A stretch of 64,000 bases of DNA from the NCBI GenBank assembly GCA_947497145.1, contig CANMFQ010000016.1:1-64000 (forward strand), given 5' to 3'. Shown one piece after another: positions 9,553 to 18,678 of the stretch (positions are counted from its first letter, which is position 1; each line of letters begins with the position of its first letter). The notes beneath the pieces are model-generated. The model had not been told where the DNA came from. It saw only the letters and a program-made list of their open reading frames with translations, and did no database searches. A program made the translations under genes and the position numbers. This DNA comes from an uncultured Flavobacteriaceae bacterium. GTDB taxonomy: Bacteria > Bacteroidota > Bacteroidia > Flavobacteriales > Flavobacteriaceae.

Positions 9553-9933
9553 ATGAGCGAAAGAGATTCAATAGATCAGGAAGAAATTCATTCAAAAGTA
9601 TTAAGAGCAGGAAGAAGGACTTATTTTTTTGACGTTAGAAGTACAAAAGCCAACGATTACTACCTAACCATAACTGAAAGTAAAAAATTCACACATGACG
9701 ACGGCTCATTTCACTACAAGAAGCATAAAATTTACCTTTACAAAGAAGATTTTGATGCTTTTAAGGAAAATGTAATTGAAATGATGGACTTTATAGTGAA
9801 TGAAAAAGGTCATGAAGTTATTTCTGAAAGACATCAAAAAGACTTTAAAAAAGAAGAAAACACGTCACAGGCTCAAAATACAGAAACACCATCTACCGAG
9901 CGCTTTACAAATATTGATTTTGACGATATATAA
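9553..9933 (+). CDS. DUF3276/PUR-like nucleic-acid-binding protein
   Basis: A 126-residue protein of the DUF3276 family, which has the PUR repeat fold (bacterial Pur-alpha-like). The SKVLRAGRRTYFFDV start of the domain, the central YYLTITESKKF strand and the HKIYLYKEDFDAF helix are typical. Family members bind single-stranded nucleic acid. The C-terminal 35 residues are a charged, disordered tail ending in an acidic motif. It stands alone 78 bp after the ABC exporter. The fold is well supported; its cellular role is an inference from the family. Confidence 0.85.
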   Translation: MSERDSIDQEEIHSKVLRAGRRTYFFDVRSTKANDYYLTITESKKFTHDDGSFHYKKHKIYLYKEDFDAFKENVIEMMDFIVNEKGHEVISERHQKDFKKEENTSQAQNTETPSTERFTNIDFDDI

Positions 9934-10349
9934 CAGGCGGTAACAACAAATACGAAAAACACACCACGTATTGATTGCTTTCAAAAACAAGCCTAATGAA
10001 CATGAAAGGTAATTAAAAAACATACAAAACGACCTCTCTTAAGAAAGGTCGTTTTACCTAACATTTCCTTTAATGTAATTTGTTTTTTTAGCAAAAAAAA
10101 GTGCCTATACTGCCGTTTAGCCCAATATTTTATTTGGAATTGCTATTAAACAATAACCCCTGGGGCTATCGTATGATAAAAACGAACGCTACCTCGTGTT
10201 TTATTTAAATTACGAAGACATCGCATCATATGTGTTATGAATACCAAATAATAAAGTAAAATAGCACATTCTCGGCCTGATGACTTTATTTTTTTAATAC
10301 ATCCCTGCACGAACCCTTAAATTCACCATTGAACCAAACCAATTAAAAA
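9934..10349. other. gene-free stretch with one terminator
   Basis: This stretch of 416 bp holds no convincing gene on either strand. It contains the terminator at 10026-10055. The rest is unannotated sequence including a CCCCTGGGG palindrome near 10158, and presumably the promoter of the M14 peptidase. Confidence 0.6.
10026..10055 (+). terminator. intrinsic terminator after the DUF3276 gene
   Basis: A perfect 10-bp stem, AAAACGACCT / AGGTCGTTTT, around a 10-base loop, ending in a T run. Confidence 0.85.
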
Positions 10350-12875
10350 ATGAAAAAAACATTCTTCTTTATAGTTGCATTTACCATCCTTCAGAACGTT
10401 GTATCGCAAGAAGCTGTCGATTTGAATTATTACCTACCGCAGGATATCACCTATGACAAATCAATACCTACACCCAAAGAAATTATTGGACACGAAGTAG
10501 GTGAATGGCATGTAACACATGACAAACTTATGTTTTATATGCAGACTTTAGCTAAAGCTTCTAATCGCATTAGTATAGAAAATAGAGGGGTAACTTTTGA
10601 AGGAAGACCCATACTACTACTCACCATAACTTCACCAAAAAATCATCAGAATTTAGAACAGATACGTGAAAACCATATAGCATTGACTGAAAACGCAGCT
10701 AGTGACACAACGGTTGATAAAATGCCCATTGTCGTATACCAAGGTTTTTCAATTCATGGTAATGAGCCCAGTGGTTCAAATGCCGGCCTTGCCTATGCCT
10801 ATTATTTAGCTGCTGCACAAGGTGATGAAATTGAAAACTTACTTGATAATATGGTCATTTTAATGGATCCTTCTTTTAATCCTGATGGTTTACAACGCTT
10901 TGCATATTGGGCAAATACCAATAAAAATAATAATTTGGTTGCCGATAGCAATGACCGTGAATATCATGAAGTATGGCCCGGTGGACGAACCAATCATTAT
11001 TGGTTTGACATGAACCGCGATTGGTTACCTGTTCAACTACCCGAGAGCCGTGCACGTATTGCTAGTTTTCATAAGTGGCTACCAAATATATTGACCGATC
11101 ATCATGAAATGGGCAGCAACTCTACCTTCTTCTTTCAACCAGGAGAACCCAGCAGAGTACACCCGTTAACACCAAAAATGAATCAAGAGCTTACCGCTGA
11201 AATAGCCACCTATCATACGAAAGCATTAGATAAAATAGGTTCATTGTATTATTCAGAAGAAGACTATGATGATTATTTTTACGGAAAAGGATCTACATTC
11301 CCCGATGTAAATGGCAGCATAGGCATACTTTTTGAGCAAGGCAGCTCTAGAGGACATATTCAAGAAACAGAAAACGGACTACTCACCTTTCCTTTTACAA
11401 TAAGAAATCAGTTTACTACCGCACTGTCGACCATTGAAGCGGCAAAAAACATGCGTACTAAAATCTTAACGTATCAAAAAAACTTTTATGTAAACGCTCG
11501 TAATGCTGCTGCTAAAAGTAAAACTAAAGCCATTGTTTTTGGGGATCATAAAGACGCCGCAAAAACATGGCATTTGGCTGAAATTCTGAATAGACATCAA
11601 ATAAAATTTCATGAATTAGCCAATGATGCCACCATAGCAGGAAAAAAATACACCAAAAAAAATAGCTATGTGGTGCCTATGAATCAGAAAAACCACCGTC
11701 TAATTAAGGCCATGTTTGAAAAACGAACCACCTTTACCGACAGCATTTTTTATGATATTTCTGCATGGACCTTCCCCCTAGCCTTTAATGTAGATTATGC
11801 AGAAGTGACCACGCTAAACAACGCAGGACCAGAAATCACAAATTTTGAACCTTTAACAGGTAGCGTTAGCGGCAAAACCAACTACGCCTATCTTTTTGAA
11901 TGGAATGAATATTACACACCTAAAGCCTTAAACAAAATTCTTGAAAAAGGTTTGCGAGCAAAGGTTGCCAAATCACCATTCACCATAGAGAACAAATCAT
12001 ATGACTATGGCACCATTATGATTCCTGTTCAAAATCAACTATTAAACACCGATGAACTTCATGAGTTTTTAGTTGCTGTAGCAAAAGAAAGTAAACTTCA
12101 AATTACTGCTTTAGCAACAGGGCTAACTAAAGGTATTGATTTAGGAAGTAATGAATTTGACCCCATAAAAAAACAAAAAATCGCCATTTTAGTTGGCAAT
12201 GGCATACGCCCCTATGACGCTGGTGAAATATGGCACTTACTTGATACGCGCTATGATATAGAAGTAACCAAAATAGATATGGGTTATTTTAATTCTGTAG
12301 ACTTAAGCGCATATACTGACATCATAGTAACTACACCAGCTAAAAGCATTCAAAACAATAAAAACGCCGACAAACTCAAAACTTGGGTTAAAAACGGAGG
12401 CACTTTAATTGGGTATAAAACTGCTGCTACATGGTTTGACAAAAGTGAACTTATGAAACTCACGTTTAGAAAAGACTCTTTAGTAGCGAAAAATATCGCT
12501 TTTGATAAAAAAGAGAAATTTTTAGGAGCACAGGTTACTGGCGGAGCCATATTTGAAGCAAACGTAGATCGTTCTCACCCTATAAATTATGGGTACAAAA
12601 ACAATAATATAGCCCTTTTTCGTAATTCAAACATTTATATTGAGGCTGACAAAAACAGTTATAACAACCCCATCCAGTACACAAAAAACCCTCTTTTAAG
12701 TGGTTATATTTCTAAAAGAAACAGTGCTTTAATAAAAAACACGGTTCCATTTAAAGTAAATCGTTTAGGAAAGGGTAAAGTCATGATATTTACCGATAAT
12801 ACTAATTTTAGAGCTTTTTGGTATGGCACTAACAAATTACTCATGAATGCTATTTTCTTTGGGGATATGATGTAA
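10350..12875 (+). CDS. secreted M14-family zinc carboxypeptidase
   Basis: An 841-residue protein with a signal peptide (1-19, cleaved after VVSQ). The peptidase M14 domain occupies about residues 40-380. Zinc ligands are visible as His136 and Glu139 in the HGNEPSG motif and a His in LTDHHEMG. FDMNRDW carries the Asn-Arg that binds the substrate carboxylate, and GILFEQGSSRG supplies the catalytic Glu. The remaining 450 residues form a C-terminal region containing a ThuA/glutamine-amidotransferase-like stretch (IAILVGNGIRPYDAGEIWHLL). Such large M14 proteins are common in marine flavobacteria and probably digest extracellular peptides. It has its own terminator. Confidence 0.9.
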   Translation: MKKTFFFIVAFTILQNVVSQEAVDLNYYLPQDITYDKSIPTPKEIIGHEVGEWHVTHDKLMFYMQTLAKASNRISIENRGVTFEGRPILLLTITSPKNHQNLEQIRENHIALTENAASDTTVDKMPIVVYQGFSIHGNEPSGSNAGLAYAYYLAAAQGDEIENLLDNMVILMDPSFNPDGLQRFAYWANTNKNNNLVADSNDREYHEVWPGGRTNHYWFDMNRDWLPVQLPESRARIASFHKWLPNILTDHHEMGSNSTFFFQPGEPSRVHPLTPKMNQELTAEIATYHTKALDKIGSLYYSEEDYDDYFYGKGSTFPDVNGSIGILFEQGSSRGHIQETENGLLTFPFTIRNQFTTALSTIEAAKNMRTKILTYQKNFYVNARNAAAKSKTKAIVFGDHKDAAKTWHLAEILNRHQIKFHELANDATIAGKKYTKKNSYVVPMNQKNHRLIKAMFEKRTTFTDSIFYDISAWTFPLAFNVDYAEVTTLNNAGPEITNFEPLTGSVSGKTNYAYLFEWNEYYTPKALNKILEKGLRAKVAKSPFTIENKSYDYGTIMIPVQNQLLNTDELHEFLVAVAKESKLQITALATGLTKGIDLGSNEFDPIKKQKIAILVGNGIRPYDAGEIWHLLDTRYDIEVTKIDMGYFNSVDLSAYTDIIVTTPAKSIQNNKNADKLKTWVKNGGTLIGYKTAATWFDKSELMKLTFRKDSLVAKNIAFDKKEKFLGAQVTGGAIFEANVDRSHPINYGYKNNNIALFRNSNIYIEADKNSYNNPIQYTKNPLLSGYISKRNSALIKNTVPFKVNRLGKGKVMIFTDNTNFRAFWYGTNKLLMNAIFFGDMM

Positions 12876-12961
12876 AACAAAAATGCATTGTTTGATTATC
12901 CGTACAATTGATGGTGACCTAAACCCCCAGTATATAACAAACAATAAACGCATAAAACAAC

Positions 12962-13000
12962 AAAAAACCGCCTTAATAGCTCAAAAGCTGGCGGTTTTTT
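12962..13000 (+). terminator. intrinsic terminator after the M14 peptidase
   Basis: An 11-bp stem, AAAAAACCGCC / GGCGGTTTTTT, with an inner AGC/GCT pairing and a T run. It also presents an A/T flank to the convergent carbonic anhydrase gene. Confidence 0.87.
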
Positions 13001-13095
13001 TATTTACAAATATTCCTGTCCTAAATAATTTTTAAAAATTCCTTTAAAACGCTTAGGACGCTATTAATTTACAAACCTATTTTAGGTAGTAAGCA

Positions 13096-13911
13096 TTAGT
13101 TTACCACACTAACTACCCTACCATTTAAAGGTTGTTCATTTCTATAATTATCAATAGGCATCAAATTGCGCAATTGCTTAACCTGTTGCTCTGCTAATGT
13201 TATAGGTTCTTTAAAAATAACCCAGTTCACACCCTCAGTACAAGGTGGTGTAGTAAGTGAACCTGTATAGGTAAAATACCCTTTATTTTGAGGTATATTA
13301 AGATTTAGGTTAAATGGTTTATCAATAATTTTTGTTTCACCCTTTTGCACCGGTAAATAATTTTCTAAAAAATTAAAAGGAGCACTAGCCTTACCTTCTT
13401 TAACCATTACAGCCAATACTGCATATTTACCTTCACTATTTACATGAACCATATGTATCACCATTGGGTATCTAATACCATCTATCGTATGTTCTGAAGA
13501 TTCATGAAAGTGAATCTGCTTTAAATCATACCTTGCTCCATTAAAATTAATATAATCACCCTCAGCAAAATTATACTGAATAGAATGTCCATTATTATGC
13601 ACATCATGAATTTTGGTACTTGATGCATATTGAATATCAAGTGGCAGCAATTTCTCATTCAATACGGCATCGTCGCTCAAAATATTTATTGGCGATTGAA
13701 ATTCACCGCCACAAGATGAGTTTTTTACAATATCAGCCCAATGTTCTGGTCCCGTTTCCCCTTCATAACTCCAATGTTCTTCGGCTTTAATTGCTACCGA
13801 TGAATCGCTTTTTTTTCTACCATTTTTACTTTCAGTTTTATTATTACTTAGACATGATGTCAACAAGACACCAAAAAGTACTAGTGCTAGTATATGTTTA
13901 GTATTTCTCAT
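13096..13911 (-). CDS. alpha-carbonic anhydrase lipoprotein
   Basis: A 271-residue protein interconverting CO2 and bicarbonate with a zinc centre. A lipobox (GVLLTSC, Cys20) indicates a membrane-anchored, periplasmic or surface enzyme. The alpha-class domain begins near EHWADIV, has the intramolecular-disulfide Cys in SSCGGEFQSPINI, zinc ligands in the QIHFHESSEH segment and a third His in MVIHMVH. The substrate-pocket motif LTTPPCTEGVNW comes near the end with the second disulfide Cys. It lies 6 bp downstream of the DUF2490 gene, so the two are very probably co-transcribed. Confidence 0.94.
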   Translation of the reverse strand: MRNTKHILALVLFGVLLTSCLSNNKTESKNGRKKSDSSVAIKAEEHWSYEGETGPEHWADIVKNSSCGGEFQSPINILSDDAVLNEKLLPLDIQYASSTKIHDVHNNGHSIQYNFAEGDYINFNGARYDLKQIHFHESSEHTIDGIRYPMVIHMVHVNSEGKYAVLAVMVKEGKASAPFNFLENYLPVQKGETKIIDKPFNLNLNIPQNKGYFTYTGSLTTPPCTEGVNWVIFKEPITLAEQQVKQLRNLMPIDNYRNEQPLNGRVVSVVN

Positions 13912-13917
13912 TTCCTT

Positions 13918-14628
13918 TTATTTTATGTGATATTTTAATGTTGTTTGTAAAATATGATTACTGTTAAAATTATCGGTGTGCACCGGCGCATAGGCACTCA
14001 TATAACCGATTCCTAGGTTGGTATTTTTGAAAATTTGATACGACAGCCCCAAGTAAAACCAGTTTTGATTTAGTGCTTTTGGCACAATCCCTTTGTCGGT
14101 ATGTAACCATATTTCATCAAAAGCTACTGCATTTAAAGATTTTGTATCGGCAATTTTAAACAAGGGAGCTTGCCAAGTAAACCGATACCGAAAACGCATA
14201 AAAAAATCAGTACCATCAGCAGAGAAATTAGCATTAGAAAGTTGCGTTATATGTTGAATAAACCGCTGCTCAAACCGAAATCTATGTTTAAATTTTGATG
14301 CACCAGACGCATGTGATAGTAACACTTGCTGCCAAACATTATTTTCATTAAAATTATATGCTTCCCTATAGCTTTTTATAAAGCTATAGCCCACCGAAAA
14401 ATCAACATTTTGAGTATACTTATAATGCAAAGAAGGCCGTATTAAAAACTGCTGCCAGTCTTTTAAAAAATTAGTTTTTCTAAAATGTGTTTCATTCTTT
14501 AGATAAAAATTATTGTTTATGGAATAATCTACTATTACAGCATTCCATGAACTATGACTTTCATCTGTACTATGTTGACTACATACTGCCATAGGAACTA
14601 TGAACAGTAGAATTAATATATGTTTCAC
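13918..14628 (-). CDS. DUF2490 outer-membrane-type protein
   Basis: The start was placed at the GTG at 14628, which begins a good signal peptide (VKHILILLF...MAVCSQ). The longer in-frame ATG at 14679 would put 17 non-signal residues in front. The product is 236 residues of amphipathic beta strands with aromatic ends, and the last residues form a terminal strand, so an outer-membrane beta barrel is likely. It matches the DUF2490 family (no known function), with the conserved HRFRFEQRF and FRYRFTWQ strands. The coupled carbonic anhydrase suggests a shared envelope role, but which one is unknown. Confidence 0.8.
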   Translation of the reverse strand: MKHILILLFIVPMAVCSQHSTDESHSSWNAVIVDYSINNNFYLKNETHFRKTNFLKDWQQFLIRPSLHYKYTQNVDFSVGYSFIKSYREAYNFNENNVWQQVLLSHASGASKFKHRFRFEQRFIQHITQLSNANFSADGTDFFMRFRYRFTWQAPLFKIADTKSLNAVAFDEIWLHTDKGIVPKALNQNWFYLGLSYQIFKNTNLGIGYMSAYAPVHTDNFNSNHILQTTLKYHIK

Positions 14629-14754
14629 TGTGTTGTTATTTAAATTGAATAGAAGATATAAAGATTGGCAGAACGCCAATCTAAATCAATTAGGTACTTG
14701 TACTATTTTAAAATTTAGTAAAAAAAGCAGAAGCATAATTGATAAATAATGCTC

Positions 14755-15120
14755 TTAACAGTGAATTTTTAGTTGACAGTACCAGATATAATACCGCTTT
14801 TTGTTCGAAGAAAACAAAATTGATGTAAGACTAGCATTTTTATGAAAAAAGCCTTTATCACTAAAGCTATTCCTACGTAAAAAAGCGGTCAAAAAATCAT
14901 CCTCAAAATCTTCCTGTTCAGCTTCAAACTCATCAAAATTCACATCCCCAATAAGCAGAAAAGTTGAAGAATTAGCTGCATTCAAAAGATGTGCTGAAGT
15001 GGTATTTACATCACTATATTTTTGCTTAAAACTTGCGCTTGATTGATTATTAAAAACAAGTGCAAGTACTAAAGTAAGTAATAGCTTTAAGGAATAATAT
15101 TTATGGGTGTGGTGTTTCAC
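14755..15120 (-). CDS. small secreted or membrane protein, unknown
   Basis: I do not recognise this product. The best start is the GTG at 15120 (VKHHTHKYYS), giving 121 residues with one hydrophobic stretch (LKLLLTLVLALVF) that looks like a signal peptide. The open frame continues upstream to 15285 but that part has no coding character. The mature part contains an acidic cluster (FDEFEAEQEDFEDDF) and a basic, aromatic C-terminus with two Cys. It precedes the DUF2490 and carbonic anhydrase genes on the same strand, with 126 bp between, and may belong to the same unit. Confidence 0.45.
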   Translation of the reverse strand: MKHHTHKYYSLKLLLTLVLALVFNNQSSASFKQKYSDVNTTSAHLLNAANSSTFLLIGDVNFDEFEAEQEDFEDDFLTAFLRRNSFSDKGFFHKNASLTSILFSSNKKRYYIWYCQLKIHC

Positions 15121-15613
15121 TTTGGTCTCAAAATCTAAACAAAAGTAGTTCAATGTAGTATTGGCTTTAAATTGCTTGACATTTTTAACACCAATTTTAA
15201 CAAACATATTTATTTTTTCATTTACACCTGCTTTTTGACGAAATTTTATGCCTTTTAAAAACCTTTCTGTTCTTAAATAGTTCATCCAGTAAAAAATCCT
15301 TGTTGCATAAACCTATTCGCAAAGCCTTAGCAAAGCCAACTATAATGACACTGTGCTAAACACAAAAAAATAGCGTATGTTATTGTACTACAACTCCTAA
15401 TAATTAAGTTCAAATACCCAGAATAAATTTGAGGCTCCTAACAACTCCAAAAATTGTTATCTACAATTACCTTATTCATGCAGAAAAGTATAAGCGTTAC
15501 TAGTAAATTTAACCAAGAACCCCTAATTTTAGAATCATGTAATACAACGAATATACATAGTCTCAGGTATGATTTTTGTTGTATACTGTTTAATATTATG
15601 GTAATTTTAGTGT
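15121..15613. other. gene-free stretch upstream of rel
   Basis: About 490 bp between the divergent small secreted-protein gene and rel. Open frames here (for example 15454-15669 on the plus strand) overlap rel or lack coding character. It presumably holds both promoters, but I cannot place a convincing -33/-7 pair. Confidence 0.5.
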
Positions 15614-17821
15614 ATGATGACGGAAGCAGCGATAAAAGAAGAAAACAAAGAAATTGCCAAGCAGTATAAAGAACTGCTTCGCATTAGCTATCAAACCTTA
15701 ACGGATGAGGATAAGGTTTTGATACGTTCTGCTTTTGAAATTGCTGTTGATGCACATAAGGATCAGCGCCGAAAATCAGGAGAAGCTTATATTTTTCATC
15801 CTATAGCCGTTGCAAAAATAGTAGCTTCAGAGATTGGACTTGACGCTACCTCAATTGCCTCTGCCCTACTCCATGATGTGGTTGAAGACACCGACTATAC
15901 CTTAGATGATATTGAACGTATGTTTGGCGAAACGGTTGCTCGAATTGTAGACGGACTTACAAAAATATCGCACCTTAAAAAAGACATGAATATCTCGCAA
16001 CAAGCGGAAAATTTCCGAAAAATGTTGCTTACCCTTCATGATGATGTTCGGGTTATTATCATCAAAATTGCTGATCGGTACCACAATATGCTCACCATGG
16101 ATGCTATGCCTGAGTATAAGCAAGTAAAAATAGCGTCGGAAACCTTATATATTTATGCGCCTTTAGCTCACCGTATTGGTTTATATAACATTAAAACAGA
16201 ATTAGAAGACCTTAGTCTTAAATATACAGAGCCTGAGGTTTACAAAGATATCTATGAAAAAATTGAAGATTCTAAAGAAGATCAGCAAAACTATATAGAT
16301 ACTTTTGCAGGAATCATTGATAAAGCGCTTACCAAGGAAAATATGAATTATACCATCAAAGGTAGAATGAAATCCATTTTCTCCATTCGTAAGAAAATGA
16401 AAGTGCAAAATGTCACTTTTGATGAAATATATGACAAATTTGCTATTCGCATTATCTATAAATCTGACCCAAAAAACGAAAAATTCTTAGCTTGGAAAAT
16501 CTATTCTATAGTTACCGATTATTTCACTCCTAACCCCGTTCGCTTACGTGATTGGATTTCTTCACCGAAATCAACAGGATACGAAGCCTTACACATCACC
16601 GTAATGGGACCAAAAGGCAGGTGGGTTGAAGTACAGATTCGTAGTGAACGTATGCATGAAATTGCCGAAAAAGGATATGCTGCTCATTTTAAATACAAAC
16701 ATGGCGATCAAAAAGAACAAGGCATTGAAATTTGGTTAAACAAACTGCAAGAAGCATTAGAAAACTCAACCGCTAATGCTGTAGATTTTGTTGAGGAATT
16801 TAAACTGAACCTATATTCAAAAGAAATATTTGTTTTCACCCCAAAAGGTGAATTAAAATCTTTACCAAAAGGCGCTACGCCTTTAGACTTTGCTTTTAGC
16901 ATTCATACCGAAGTAGGTATGCGTACCAGAGGAGCTAAAGTGAATGGCAAACTCGTACCCTTAAACACTACTTTAAAAAGTGGCGATCAATTAGAAATAA
17001 TAACTTCAGACCAAGCCAAACCCAATCAAAACTGGCTTGACTATGCTACTACTGCCAAAGCTAGATCTAAAATTAAATCTTCGTTACGAGAAGAAAAGAA
17101 AGCGGTTGCCCTTGATGGCAAAGAAGTGCTGCGACGAAAATTAAAATCGCAAAAAATAAATCTCAACGAAGACACCATAAACAAAATGGTTAGTTTCTTT
17201 AAACTAAAAACCAGTTTAGATTTATTTTACCGAGTTGGTATCGGCGCAATCGACAATCAACTCATTAAAGATTTCGCTTCTTCGTACAACAATGCTTTCA
17301 TTAGCTTCTTCAAAAACAAGATTAGGCGAAATCCTGCACCTGAAGAGATTAATAAAGAGGAGATTACCTCCAAATATGACGTCTTAGTTTTTGGCAAAGA
17401 AGAAGAAAAACTTAATTACAAACTATCTCCCTGCTGTAATCCCATACCTGGCGATGAAGTTTTTGGCTTTGTTAGCGTAAGTGAGGGCATAAAAGTGCAT
17501 AAAAAAAACTGTCCCAATGCTATTCAATTACAATCCAATTACGCCTATCGCATTATAAATGCCAAATGGATAGATTCTTCGCAAGAAGAATTTAAATCAG
17601 AAATAAAACTTACTGGTATTGACAACTTAGGTCTTATAAATGAAATTACCGAAATGATCTCAGGTAATATGCACGTAAACATTCGTAATATTAACTTTAG
17701 CACAGATGGTGGAACGTTTATAGGTAGCATTACAGTTGTGGTCAAAAATAACTCAATTCTCAACCAACTAATTACCCGCTTAAAAAAAATAAATGGTATT
17801 GATAAAGTAACCAGAATATAA
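15614..17821 (+). CDS. bifunctional (p)ppGpp synthetase/hydrolase, Rel/SpoT
   Basis: A 735-residue long RelA-SpoT homolog controlling the stringent response. The HD hydrolase domain is intact (HDVVED, 87-92). The synthetase domain has GRMKSIFSIRKKM, the YDKFAIRII strand with its Asp, and GYEALH plus VEVQIRS, so it looks active as well. It is followed by a TGS domain (IFVFTPKGELKSLPKGAT), a zinc-binding region with the LSPCCNPIPGD motif near residue 610, and a C-terminal ACT domain. As the only long Rel in the window it is likely the bifunctional enzyme typical of Bacteroidota. It is followed by a Fur-family gene and purA. Confidence 0.97.
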   Translation: MMTEAAIKEENKEIAKQYKELLRISYQTLTDEDKVLIRSAFEIAVDAHKDQRRKSGEAYIFHPIAVAKIVASEIGLDATSIASALLHDVVEDTDYTLDDIERMFGETVARIVDGLTKISHLKKDMNISQQAENFRKMLLTLHDDVRVIIIKIADRYHNMLTMDAMPEYKQVKIASETLYIYAPLAHRIGLYNIKTELEDLSLKYTEPEVYKDIYEKIEDSKEDQQNYIDTFAGIIDKALTKENMNYTIKGRMKSIFSIRKKMKVQNVTFDEIYDKFAIRIIYKSDPKNEKFLAWKIYSIVTDYFTPNPVRLRDWISSPKSTGYEALHITVMGPKGRWVEVQIRSERMHEIAEKGYAAHFKYKHGDQKEQGIEIWLNKLQEALENSTANAVDFVEEFKLNLYSKEIFVFTPKGELKSLPKGATPLDFAFSIHTEVGMRTRGAKVNGKLVPLNTTLKSGDQLEIITSDQAKPNQNWLDYATTAKARSKIKSSLREEKKAVALDGKEVLRRKLKSQKINLNEDTINKMVSFFKLKTSLDLFYRVGIGAIDNQLIKDFASSYNNAFISFFKNKIRRNPAPEEINKEEITSKYDVLVFGKEEEKLNYKLSPCCNPIPGDEVFGFVSVSEGIKVHKKNCPNAIQLQSNYAYRIINAKWIDSSQEEFKSEIKLTGIDNLGLINEITEMISGNMHVNIRNINFSTDGGTFIGSITVVVKNNSILNQLITRLKKINGIDKVTRI

Positions 17822-18210
17822 TTTTTTTTAAACTGAACTATAGCCCATAAAAAGAAAGCTATACTTTGAACTTGTGGTGACCTTTGTTTAAAACCGACAA
17901 TTTCGGACTCTTATACCATAATGAAGTTATTTTTTTGTTACATAGCCATAGCTCCCGAACGCAACGATGATAAATTAAAGTGAAAAAGGCATAATTTGCG
18001 AGTAAAAAAGTTGTTCATTTTTTTAACCGCTCAAAAGTATCTTTCTTCAAATTATATCAACACGCAGCCGCACTTTAGCAAGCTTCTAGGCTACCTTGGC
18101 ATAGCCTAATACGCTAATAAGGTTAAAATGTTCATTATAATGTTGATAAAACAGGTTTCAAATACACATAATTTAGCATTACATTTGTAAATTGACTAGC
18201 AAATTCCGTT
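17822..18210. other. 389-bp upstream region of the fur-purA unit
   Basis: No gene is seen. A TACATTTG at 18180-18187 matches the TAnnTTTG -7 consensus and lies 23 bp before the Fur-family ATG, making it the likely promoter core. No clean TTG lies at the expected spacing. No strong terminator hairpin for rel is visible. Confidence 0.5.
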
Positions 18211-18666
18211 ATGGGTACAAATAAAAATCAAGAGATTGTAAAAAACGTTTTCACTGCTTTCTTAGAAGAAAACGGACATCGAAAAACACCTGAACGCTAC
18301 GCGATACTCCAAGAAATTTACGAGAGTGACGACCATTTTGATATAGAATCACTTTATATCAATATGAAAAACAAAAATTATCGCGTAAGTAGAGCTACCC
18401 TATACAATACCATAGAGCTTCTTATGGATTGTAAATTAGTACGTAAGCATCAGTTTGGCAAGAACCAAGCACAATATGAGAAGTCTTATTTTGACCGTCA
18501 GCATGACCACGTTATTTTAACCGATACAGGTGAAGTAATGGAGTTTTGTGACCCTCGTATACAATCGATAAAAAAAACAATTGAAGAGGTATTTGATATA
18601 AAAATCAGCAACCATTCTCTTTATTTTTATGGTACCAAAAACAAAAAAGAAAACACAAACAACTAA
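18211..18666 (+). CDS. Fur-family transcriptional regulator
   Basis: A 151-residue Fur-superfamily repressor. The N-terminal winged helix is clear ([16 protein letters not shown], then the recognition helix [19 protein letters not shown]). The dimerisation domain retains [17 protein letters not shown], giving the His-rich metal site, but where classical Fur has a CxxC zinc knuckle this protein has LTDTG and only one Cys nearby, so the structural zinc site is absent or different. It could be Fur, Zur or PerR-like; I cannot choose. It lies 12 bp upstream of purA, implying co-transcription. Confidence 0.9.
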   Translation: MGTNKNQEIVKNVFTAFLEENGHRKTPERYAILQEIYESDDHFDIESLYINMKNKNYRVSRATLYNTIELLMDCKLVRKHQFGKNQAQYEKSYFDRQHDHVILTDTGEVMEFCDPRIQSIKKTIEEVFDIKISNHSLYFYGTKNKKENTNN

Positions 18667-18678
18667 GCAAAAATATTA

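Noticed and set aside
10130-10210. Possible repeat shared with 42150-42240 (CTATCG and ACCTCGTG words)
   Set aside because: Only two short words match and their order and strand differ, so no real repeat can be claimed.
15454-15669. 71-aa plus-strand open frame before rel
   Set aside because: Its end overlaps the rel start, and composition and content show no coding character.
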